Translations under genes and position numbers: made by a program
Origin: Triatoma infestans
Lineage: Eukaryota; Arthropoda; Insecta; Hemiptera; Reduviidae
DNA length: 64,000 bases
NCBI GenBank assembly: GCA_011037195.1
Contig: JAAEAF010001099.1
Span: 62,001 to 126,000, forward strand
Direction: 5' to 3'
In this document: piece by piece, positions 23,330 to 33,700 of the stretch
Layout of the letters: each line of letters begins with the position of its first letter
Position numbering within the stretch: the first letter of the stretch is position 1
The notes under the pieces: model-generated
Seen by the model: only the letters and a program-made list of their open reading frames with translations
Databases searched by the model: none
Told to the model about the DNA's origin: nothing

Positions 23330-26300
23330 GTTTCTTCTTCTTCTTCTTTGTTAGCTTTACAGTCCATTATTGAGTCTTAGCCTCCTCTATACGCCTCCGC
23401 CAGTCATGTCTATCAGTTGTGAGCTTTCCAATTCCGCACATTCAGCAGAACTCTGGAATCTTCTCCTATACCATCAACCCATCTCAGTTTGGGTCTACCC
23501 ACTCTTCTCGTGCGGTCAAGCCTTTCTTCCAGGACCTTTCTAGGCACCTCATATTCTATTACCCTTGAACATGCCCTGCCCATCGCAGCCTAGTAAGCCT
23601 AATTATTTTAACAACATCTGGCTCGCCATTCATGTTCAATATCTCCATATTGGTTCTTCTTCTCCAGCTTTTCTTAAAATTCTTCTCTTCTTAAAATCCT
23701 TCTTTCGAATGTCGAAAGCACTCTCTCGACACTCTTGGAGTTTGTCCATGTTTCAGACCCATAGATAAGCACTGTGAGGATCACAGTTTCGTACAACAGG
23801 GTCTTCGTGTTTCTAGAAACAAGACTGCTTTTTATATGGCGGTTTAGTCCGAAGTAGATCTACTAGCCGCCATTACTCTGTTTCTTATCTCTTCGGACAC
23901 TTTATTGCTTCCAGTAATCAACGAAGCTAAGTAGAAAAATCTATCCACTTGCTCAAGGTGCCGAGGTTGCCGCTCCACCAGCATATGCATATATTTGGTT
24001 TTTACCTGGTTCACCTCCAGCCCGAGCGTCTTAGCCGCTCTTTCCTTATCGAGAAATGCATTCTTCATAGAGTCGAACTATCTCCCGATGATGTCGATGT
24101 CGTCAGCATAAGCAAGTATCTGGACAGACTTATGGAATATCGTCCCACTTGTCTGTATCCCAGAATCCCGCACAACCTTTTTGAGGGCCAGATTAAACAA
24201 ACAGACATACCAAAGTATCTCCTTGTCTCACACCTTAGTGCATGCTGAAGCTGGATGAGTGGTGCCCTTTTATACGCACAACGCACTCCGCTCCTTCCAT
24301 CATGAGTCTAACAAGACGAACAAGTTTCCAACATGGCCTTATACAGCTCTTCTCAATTGATGCTATCATACGCTGCTTTGAAATCTATGAAAAGGTGGTG
24401 GGTTTGCAAATTGAATTCCCTCCCTTTCTCTAGTATCCCTCCGTTTCTTTAATAGGGAGAATGTTTGATTATAGTGGATTTATCTCGCCAAAATCCACAT
24501 TGATACCCACCTATCTCGCCTCTACGTAAGGAAGGACCCACCTATCTCGCCTCTACGTAAGGCCTTGCATATATGATGTTGGAAGGATCTTGTAAATGCA
24601 AATCAACAACGAGATTCCTCTGTTATTAGTGCATTCCAGTTGATCTCCCTTTTTATAAATTGGGCAGATAATAGCCGTCTTCCACGGTACTGGCATTTCT
24701 TCTCTAGTCCAGATAATGAGGATGATTTCTTGAAGCTCTTTCAGCAATTTCTGTCCTCCGTGCTTAAAAATTTCTGGAGGAAGGTTATCACATCCAGGAG
24801 CTATTGCTCGTTCAATCTCATCCTGTTCTGGAGGCTCAATTTCATCCTCCGCTAGTCGGGGTTAAAATGTTAAAATTGCCCTGCGACACAGAATCAAAGA
24901 AGCGCCGGATGTAATCTGACTATCTATTCATGATTTCATCTATCTGGGTAGCGAGTAAGCCATTCTCGAGTCGCTAATTTTCGGCTTAAATGGGGCTCGC
25001 CTTTCTTTATTTTCTGGAAGAAAGCTCTAGATTCGTTAGCATTTCTGCATCTTTCGATTTCTTGCAGCTCCTTTATTTTCCCATTGCCTTTACTTCTTTC
25101 TACGGATTTTCTTTTCTTCTCGCCTTCTGGCGCAGTATTCCTTCCTGGATGCCCTGGTTGATCTTCTTTGAAGCATCTGTTTATATACATTATTTTTTCT
25201 TGAGTGATTTTCTCACATTCCTCGTCAAACCACGGATTCCTAGACGGTTTTCCCTCAAAACCAAGGATGCTCTGTGCAGCTTTATTCAGGCCTCTGAACA
25301 TTTTTCTCATCGGCTGTCAAGGTCTTCTGGAGTAGGTAACTCCTCCATATATGCCCCAAATTGTTATTAATATTTCTTTCGAATCATCTCATCTGTAAGT
25401 TTTGAAACATAATCTTCTTAATTTTTGTCGAACTTACGCTGCTTATTCTCGCTCTCACTCTAGCGATTGCAAGATAGTGGTCCGAGTCCACATTCGCATC
25501 CATTAATGTCCGCACGTTCATCAGGCTCGATCTATGCCTGTTACTTATCAGTACGTGTTCGATTTGATTTTGCGTCATCACAACCGGTAATCTCCACGTT
25601 GCCTTAAGGATTTTTTTCTGCGGAAAGATGGTACTTCCCACTACCAAGTTTTTTGAGGCAGCGAAATTATTATTCTCATGCCGTTGTCATTCGTTTCGCT
25701 GTAGGCTATCAGTATGTATACATTTTCTTCTCCCACTTTTGCATTGAAATCCCCAAGGATGATTTTGGCTTCATGATTTGGGCATTTGTCAACCACCCTT
25801 TCGAGTAGATCGTAAAATGCGTCTTTCTCCTCATCATCGGATACTTCCGTTGGGCGTGACAGCTGATGACGCTGAAGTTGAAAACTTTCCTCTTAGCCGT
25901 AGGCGACATATTCTGGGACTAACTGGTTCAAAGTCAATCGCCTGCTCCCTCATTCTTTTATTAACAATGATCTTGTTCCGAACTGATGATAGTTATAGGC
26001 AGCTATAATAAATGGTGTGATGCTTTTTTCCAAGATTCCCTCTCCAGTCCAGCGTATTTCCTAGATAGGTGCTATGTCCACACGATATTTGCCTAGTTCT
26101 TTAAGGAGCATTTGAAGAGCTCCTGGTCAGTATAAAGATAAAAAATTCCAATATCCAAAGTGCAAGTCGTTTTTCCTTCTTGGTCGTCTCCGAAAAATCA
26201 GGCCGGCTTCTCCTTTTTGAGGTTTCGTAATCGTTATGTGATTCTGGATTATGGGTGATTAGTCCATAGAGGAGGGGCTACCTTCTTAATGCTGCCATGC

Positions 26301-26620
26301 CAGCTTCCCCATTCGGGGAGGCTACTCAGGGACAGAAACCCTATGGTGAGTGATGCTATTGCATTGTGTGCGTGTGTGCATTTATGTATTAATGTATTTA
26401 TATTTATTTGTGTTTATGTGAGTGTACGTGTGTTGGTTCGGGCTTTATATGCTGTTCTGGTGAGGGTGTGCAGTCTACTGTACTCAGGAGCCCGGAGGAT
26501 CGTAAAACCCCGGAAGTCGCTCACAGTAACTGCCTCCTGCGGTTCTGCAATGGGCTTACCGCTCTTAAATTTCTTAGGTGTCGCAAATGACAGGTGTCAG
26601 TTTCAGAATTCATTTTTCTT
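23330..26620 (-). mobile_element. RTE-like LINE, degenerate near full length
   Basis: On the minus strand, from about 26160 to 23330, pieces give the order of an RTE-type LINE of the group often annotated as 'craniofacial development protein 2-like'. The start is QMLLKELGKYRVDIA, then EIRWTGEGILEK (26110-26040). The catalytic core shows FEPVSPRICRLRLRGK (25910), a 'GDFNAKVG' relic (25750) and NQIEHVLISNRHRSSL then SDHYLAIARVR (25580-25460). The linker shows NPWFDEECEKIT (25230). The polymerase shows WKTAIICPIYKKGDQ and NNRGISLL (24680-24610). A C-terminal RLNxV-like 'RFFYLASLITGSNK' lies at 23930. The 26160-26620 part has the element's GC-rich look and may be its 5' untranslated region. Frameshifts are abundant. 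Confidence 0.75.
24506..24562. repeat. Short tandem duplication, 31-bp unit
   Basis: The phrase 'cccacctatctcgcctctac' followed by 'gtaagg' occurs twice, offset by 31 bases, inside the RTE-like element. It looks like a local duplication after insertion, or an assembly artefact. Confidence 0.8.
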
Positions 26621-26828
26621 TTTTCTTGCATGATTCTTGTGACAGATGATAGTGAAACGTCGCATGCTATTTTATGCAGTGGTTTTAGTGCAAAGGATGT
26701 GCAAGGACCGCAAAGGATGTATACCAGGGTTTCCTTCTCAATCTTGCAGAATCGACATTCGCAAGTAGTAATTGGTGCATGTGTCTATTCAGCCTACAAT
26801 GCCCACCCACTATTAGTAGACCCACAAA

Positions 26829-27310
26829 TTAGCCTTCTTCCCTTCGGCTATGGCTCAGAAGATCCCTGGTAAATTTGAGCAAATGTCTCTTAATGAAGAG
26901 TTTTGCCTGCCTCGCCTTGGTGTTCTTTCCCACCAATGCAGACACTGTACTCCTATTCAACCTTTGATAGAAGTTTGAATTAGGCGACAACTTCCAGAAG
27001 GGTTCGGGGCTTATAAAGGTATTCTTCAAACCCTCCCTCGCTAGGGCATCCGCCCTCTCATTGCCCAGAAACCCGCGTGTCCCGGCACCGGGCGATTGAC
27101 AACTAGTTCCGAGCACTCACCTCGGTTAGGAAAGTAGGCTATCCCACACCAGTCTTGAGACTGTTTGTTGTAAAGGAAGTGCCTTCAGGACTGCCTGACT
27201 CTCGGAGTATTTGGCCAGTCTCCTACTCTCTAAGCCTTGCCTTATAATTTCCTTAGCGCAGATTTGTACGCCACGACTTCTGAAAGACCGTGGCGGAGTT
27301 CCCGAGGCTA
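26829..27310 (-). mobile_element. LINE RNase H fragment, second element
   Basis: The minus strand gives GFLGNERADALAREG, the C-terminal RNase H motif, then FISPEPFWKLSPNS, as in the element at 20136-21107 but clearly a different copy. Upstream (27300-27180), broken frames (LSEVVAYKSAL and 'YSESQAVL'-like) fit the earlier half of RNase H. Only the tail of ORF2 is preserved. Confidence 0.65.
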
Positions 27311-27429
27311 TTATTTATTATTTGTTGTGGGGAAGGACCAAACCCTACGCTATCCAAAGCCCCACTGGGCCCATATAGCTACCCAAAGAAAAACAATAAC
27401 AAACGGGTCTAGAACAAACATCCAGACTC

Positions 27430-27790
27430 GAGTCTAATCCATCTAAGATTCACCGTCGTCCGAACAAATCGGACAATAACCTCAAGAGGAAATAGCCTAA
27501 GCTCTTCCACAAACATCCTGTTCCGACCGAAGGTCCTGAACCTAATTTCCTCACAAATCCAAACAATCTGTCATAAGATGGATGGGTCTTTCCTCCTCTG
27601 CACAGACTCTACAAAATGGATCCGCATTGAGCCGCATTACGTAGAGATGTCTCCTTAAACCACAATGTCCAGTAAGGGATCCAATCAGATGCCTGAGAGA
27701 GGTCCGTGAAAGATACAGCAACGTCTCACGTATGACTTCTCTAGGCTGGCCTTAATCTTAACTTTAGACCTGCTCCCACTAGCCGGAGTT
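27430..27790 (-). mobile_element. LINE ORF2 C-terminal zinc-patch fragment
   Basis: The minus strand reads LSQASDWIPYWTLWFKETSL, then CRVCAEEERPIHLMTDC, a C-x2-C...H...C patch at the end of RNase-H-type LINEs. The same segment, on the other strand and more diverged, lies at 31955-32100 plus 32338-32560 inside Tps intron 3. The GC-rich stretch from here to about 28010 has no other recognisable content. Confidence 0.65.
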
Positions 27791-28639
27791 TCGGAGCCGT
27801 CTGTATTCCAAATTTATTAATTTTGATCAATGGAGGGGGGGGGCATAGTCCAATCGCCTCTGTTCGGTATGACAATTTGAAAATTCCTCTCAAAGTGATC
27901 TAGGAACCATCCCAATCATTAGCATTCCAAGTAAATGGTCAGCCTCAATTTCCTCAATGTGGTTAGTGCGATCGTGTCTAGAGGTGATAGGAGGTGGCCC
28001 CAACATTAAGGATATTTATATATATTTAAAAAAAAAAAAGCAAATGGGATTGTTAAATTATTGTCAACATAAAATAAAATTGAAGATGCAATTAGAAAAT
28101 AGCTAAATGGTTTGTAAGTTGAGCCGAAGAAGGATTGTCAATACTGACAAGTTGAATATTACAAAAAACTAATTTTTAAATCAAAGTTGCATAAAGATGA
28201 TGTTCGAATTACCAAGATTGGGAAGTTGAATGAAATGAGACTTTACAACAATGTGGCTTTTTTTAATTTTTTTTTGTTAAAACAAAAACAAGTGACAATA
28301 AAAAAAATTTAAAAATCTGGCGTGAATCACTTTCTCTTACGTCTCCAAATACAGTTATAATTATATAAAATGACTAATTTTCTTTAAATTTCAAATTTCG
28401 CTCAATTGTCCTAACATAAATAGAGGTTTTGGGGAAACAAGTGTGCCAACCTAACAACCGAGGCAGCTGGAGAATGATTATATTGTAGAGAGCGCCAATA
28501 ATATTGAACAAACACATTTGAATTTTAAAGTGACAGATTCCTCAGAACCACTATAAACAATATTGTTCAGACAAATGTTACAAATAATAGTAATGGGTTT
28601 ATAATTGTGCAGTTAATATTCGAGGATTAAAGGAAATCA

Positions 28640-29330
28640 TTGTAGCCGTTTTCTAGAAACTTACAAAAAACTCAAACCAATGTTGTAAAATCTCATTTCC
28701 GGTTAACTTATTTTCTTCAAATTAAGAATTGTGACAATGTTTCTAATATATATTAATATTATTTAGGTTGCAGAATCGTAGGTTGTACTGTTTAGAGGAA
28801 AGTTTAACGCCACTCCTCCCTCGAATCACTCCCGGGAAAATACTTCAAATAAAAGTGATAGGTATTTATGTGTGTAGATGGACGCTAGTATTTTTACGTA
28901 GAAGTTTCCTGCATTTTCGTTTTTTATTCAGTTTAAAAAAATCACATATACCCCACACAAAGACCATTCATTAAAAACATTTTTCCTTTCTCTTACTTCA
29001 AGCACCCAAAATATCAATTCTTCAGGAAAATATTTTACGGGTCCCATTAGTTTTGTTAGAAATTTTTTCTTCTGAGAAAGTTCATTTAAAGTTATGCTTA
29101 TCTAGATAACCACTGATATATAATTGAAGACAAGTAAATATTTATTAAAAATTATATGCTTGAAGAAAATTTGTCAATTCTATTCTGTAAACGGCAATAA
29201 GACAAAATCGTTGATTTTTTCACACCAGATTTTTCTTTTTCATTCTCAGGAGACCTCAAAACATGTATCTATAACACGAATGGAATATTTCCTCTTACTA
29301 GCGGTAAGAGAAAGAAAAAATACACATATT
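28640..29330 (+). repeat. Dispersed AT-rich repeat, long copy
   Basis: Landmarks in order are 'ttttctagaaacttac', 'atttccggttaac', 'tttcttcaaatt', 'ctaatatatattaat', 'tttagaggaaag', 'ttcaaataaaagtgata', 'tttatgtgtgtaga', 'aggagacctcaaaac' and 'cttactagcggtaagagaaag'. The same phrases in the same order recur at 48721-49460, 50820-50970, 52445-52685 and 54355-54575. This defines one dispersed family with no coding capacity that I can see. Confidence 0.6.
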
Positions 29331-29704
29331 GTTTCTGATGTGCTGACCCAGTACTTGTTTGAAATATTTTGGCCAGTTCATCAAATGACCCTCTTCTTAG
29401 GATATTATTATTCCCTATCAGATTAGAGATTGGCCCCCACAATCTTATATAATTTTTTGAAATAATTGATTTACCTTCTAGCTATAAGTTTTAAAAATGC
29501 TTTAATTTTGGAAAAATTCATCTAGTAGTCTCAGTGAGATTTTGTTTTATAGAGATATTTTAATTTACTATAGATTTATTTATTTCAGTGAGTCTCTATT
29601 AAGAAGAAAAATAAATGTTAATTCTTTTGTACTTAACTAGGTACAGTAGGAATACGAAACCTTCTATACAAAAATTCCGACCGAGTTGTAAAGAAAGTTA
29701 AAAT

Positions 29705-29830
29705 TTCTGCAAAAGTTAAAATAAACTCTCTGCACGAAATGGATAGATTTACTCTAATAATGGAAGAAAATCCGAAACCGATCAGGAACAAAATAAATGT
29801 CTATGCTACGACGAATAAATACCAGATGTA
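29705..29830 (+). repeat. Arm fragment of the 11950-type foldback family
   Basis: 'aaactctctgcacgaa', 'actctaat-atgga-gaaaatccgaaaccg', 'ggaacaaaat', 'tatgctacgacg-ataaat-accag' follows the right arm of the foldback at 11950-12197 in order, with divergence. Only one arm is present. Confidence 0.6.
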
Positions 29831-30623
29831 TTGCGGCCCCATCCATATATTCAACCAAGTTAAATTCTCAGTATTCTTTCTTGGTACTTTTAGGATGCAG
29901 ATTCATAGGAAACTATAAAAAATATTATTAGGTTTTTAATTATAAATTGAGAAATAGTGAAATCCAAGAGAACTAAAACACAACATAAGAATCAATTCAG
30001 TTAAATTTAGACATCCTTGAACTTTTTTTTTTGGTAACCACACTATATATTGTTCTGAAATTCAATAGTAGAGGGGGAAATGTAATTGTATTATCTATTG
30101 TTTGTGAAATGAATACAAGATTGTGTGATGTGCGAGCGGGCCACATATTTGCAACGGAACGATCTGCACTGGAGATTAACACCATACACCCCCCACTCTA
30201 AAATTCTAGAAAATCTAGCCGCCAAAAGGCGCCACCAACAGCTAGTCAGTCAGGCTACTATAACCATTTAGAGTTCGTTAAGTTACATGAGAAGCTTATA
30301 ACAAGAATTAGGACATCGTTATCTGTATGCTACATGTAATATTTGTTGTTTATTAAGAGATCTTATGATAACCTTTAAATACTTTAGTGCTGTTTCCACT
30401 TTCCCGCTTGGTTGACAAGTAATTGTGTTATTGAATTGATATATTATTGAACCGGTATTTAATTGTTTAAAGATTTACTGAAATTGTTGAAGATAAGAAT
30501 GTGTACATTAAGATATTAGGTTAAATTTCCAAAAACATAAATATATGTACGTTTTTCTAAAATTATGTTAATGAGAAAATTCCTTTTTTTAATTTGATTA
30601 CGTTTTTTATATGTTAAGTAGCG

Positions 30624-30715
30624 ATGGCCTACAAACCAGCACTCGTAATCGTCTCTAATAGATTACCATTTGTCCTGAAAGAGGATGAAGAAGGAAAAAT
30701 TAAAAGATATGCAAG
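30624..30715 (+). CDS. Tps: Tps exon 1 (start codon)
   Basis: Residues 1-30 plus two bases. It encodes KPALVIVSNRLPFVLK, the nucleotide-sugar-proximal N-terminal strand of GT20 enzymes. Donor is gcaag|gttag. The ATG is the first in frame after a stop, and its context (agcgATGg) is acceptable. Confidence 0.9.
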
Positions 30716-33700
30716 GTTAGTTTAACATTTGGCTTTCTATTTGTGTTAGAGTGATTAACAGATTTTTGACATTTGAGCGATTTTTGACAGATTAGAGTGA
30801 TTAACAGTGAGATTAACAGGTTTTTGATTTCAGCGTTTATTTTTTTATTCCTATAAAAAGCGAAATTTCGGTTCATTTTTACCGGGAAAGTTATATAATT
30901 AAGTATGATTGTGGAATGGTTTTAAATTAGGAACGATCCTTATTCTTTTAAAAGAATGTTACAATTTTTAATCCCTTTAATTGGGATTATAGATTTCTGA
31001 TTCACCATAAAATGATTAGTTATTTAGAATGAGGTCTTCTTTTCTGAAGGCTGCATAACTAGAAAGCAGCCTTGTCTTGATACTGTGATGTTTCCAATCT
31101 AAGCAGCACAATAAACTGAAGGGTAGTGTGTCCTTTTATTCCTGTTGCCTACAGTTATGTTTGCTTTTCATATTGTTTCTTAAAAATCTAAAGAATTTCA
31201 AGCTACTTTTGTTCATTTTCCTGCTACATGTTAAGATCATTCTAGTTTACCTGTTCTTAATTTTTTTCCTAATATAATTAGTTAGTTTACAACTTTCTGG
31301 GGATGATTTTTTTCGTCTTTTGCTCAAGTATATTGGTAAACCAAATTTAAATGTGTGTTCGTTCGAATTTATTTGATATTTTCAGTGCCGGTGGTCTGGT
31401 AACTGCAGTAGCACCAGTCGTCATAGAAAGTGATGGAATGTGGGTTGGATGGCCAGGTTCATTGTACCAACCCGGTATGGTCATTCCAGAAGCTGATCCT
31501 ACAGATAATACACCTACTGCAGGTTTGAAATCTGAAAAGGTTGGTCAGATTATTCCTTTGCCTTTATTTTTATTATTTATATCTCGTTGTAAATTAAAAA
31601 TTGCATTTCAGGTATTGCCAGTTGCTTTAGAATGTAATCTGTTTGAGAATTATTATAATGGATGTTGCAATGGTACATTTTGGCCTCTTTTCCACTCAAT
31701 GCCTGATCGTGCGAATTTCTCCGCTGACCATTGGAAGGTTAGTTCTGCCGTAAAATGTTTTTTTTTTTTTTTTTTTTTGCCAAATTGGTGCCTCTCTCCT
31801 TTCATTGGTCCCGATCCATTTGGTGTGTGTCTTTAGGAACATGTCTGTCAAGCTTCCAGTCATCGATAGCTTCAAAAGCATTTATTCCTATGAATGAGCA
31901 CCGTGGGTTGTCGGTAGTCTAAGATGCTCATTGGGGGGACCCGGTCAGAGCTATTGTTGAGATGCTGCTGTATCATTCGCGGACTTCTTTCAGGCATCTA
32001 TCTGGTTGGATTCCTTATTGGGTATTGTTTGAGGAGATACCTTTACGGGGCTCATACCAGACCCCTTTTGTAGAGCCTATGAGTAAGAAACACGCATCGA
32101 TCTTGGTTGTTGGTTCCGCAGATCTGGACAGCATCAGAGATATTTTCCGTGATAGCCTGCTCCTTTTTGTGGTCATCGACCGGTTTCAGGTGTCATCATC
32201 AGGATGCTTTTTGTCAAACTATGCAAATCTGTGTTATTACACTGTTTGACAAAAAGCATCCTGATGATGGGCGAACGCCTAAAACGGTCGATGACCACAA
32301 AAAGAAGCACGCTATCACGGAAAATATCTCTGATACCCATCGATCTTATGACAGATTGCTTGGATTGTGAGAAAATTAGGTTTAGGCCCTTTGGTCGGAA
32401 CAGGATATGTGTGGAAGATCATATTTTGTTTCCCATTAAGATTATGATCCGATTTGTTCGGCGGTGAATCTCAGTTGGGTTAGACCCGGTTGGTTATTTT
32501 TCTTTTGGGTAGCTACATGGCACCAATGGGACTTTCTATCGCTAGGATTTAATAATAATTACATAAATTAAATTTAATTAATATATAAATTTTTTGTATA
32601 ATTAATTAATTTTATAAAATTAATATATAATTTATTATAATAATAGGGTATAATAATAATTTGCCGTAAAAAGATTATTTTAGTTCTATAAATTACATTT
32701 GACAAGTTGCGTTTGTAGAAAACTTTCAAAACAAGATATTGGTTTATTGAAAAACTTAGTTACATCAAATTCTTTATTAGTTTTTATTTATTATTACTTC
32801 TATTAAGGATTATTATTAATTGCCTGGAGGGATTGACCAATCTCTGAATATCCAAGCATATTGGCAAATATCTCAGGAGACCCCAATATCCAGTGTGACT
32901 AGATTGGAATTCTAGTGCCTGACCTAATCCATACATATAAGGATCTTTGTTGCCAGAACAGATTAGACATAGCCTTCATAGGAAACGGCCTACACTCTTT
33001 CACTGGACAAAAGTCTGAAGCCGATCACAACGCGAACAATTTGCTCATAAGGTGATAGGTTGATATTTCTTCTATCTCACAAGTTCTACAAATGGGGTTC
33101 TGGGCAAAACTAATATATATAACACAAAGTGACATGGATGCAGCTATATACCTAAGAGATTCCGTGAAAGTTTCATTCACTATGTTTAGCATTTTTGTTT
33201 GGATAAACCATTAGGAGATATGTGATCAATGAGAATGTGACCAAGGGATATGAGATCAATGAAGGGGAAAGAAACTTCTATGGTAACTAATCATTTATCT
33301 CCCAAATTTCTGATATCTTGACTAAAACACGTTTCTGAAGGAACAAGTTGCTGCATTCTTATAGAATTTTTTAAAACCAATTTAAAATGAAGTGAATTTC
33401 TGACCTCACGCATCCTATCCATCCTACCTTACAGATGTAAATTGCTCATGGGATATAGGAATATAGGGTTTGGAATTATATTATTATTATTATTTTCAGG
33501 ATTATTTGAACGCAAATCAGTTGTTTGCAGAGAAAGCAATCGAAGCTCTTGAAAAATTGCACAAAACTCAAGATCTGAAAGAGGGTAAGCCACTTGTCTG
33601 GATTCATGATTACCACCTGATGCTTGCAGCATATACTATTAGAAAAGTTAGTATATTAACATCTAAAAATTTTTTTTTTACAAGAATATATCATATTTAA

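Larger units (their letters stand above)
28011..30623. other. AT-rich region upstream of Tps
   Basis: No other gene is recognised. It holds two repeat relics listed separately. The Tps promoter and any 5' untranslated exon should lie in or before this stretch. The bases just before the ATG ('ttttttatatgttaag' at about 30603-30618) look like a splice acceptor, so an upstream noncoding exon is possible. No TATA box could be assigned with confidence. Confidence 0.5.

Noticed and set aside
26289..26633. 114-codon plus-strand frame near the RTE-like element
   Set aside because: Cys/Val-rich because of a GT-rich stretch. No family signature, and it overlaps what appears to be the element's 5' region.
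30246..30250. TCAGT initiator-like motif upstream of Tps
   Set aside because: A five-base motif alone is expected by chance. There is no TATA box or correctly spaced downstream element, and the distance to the ATG suggests an intron whose presence I cannot show.
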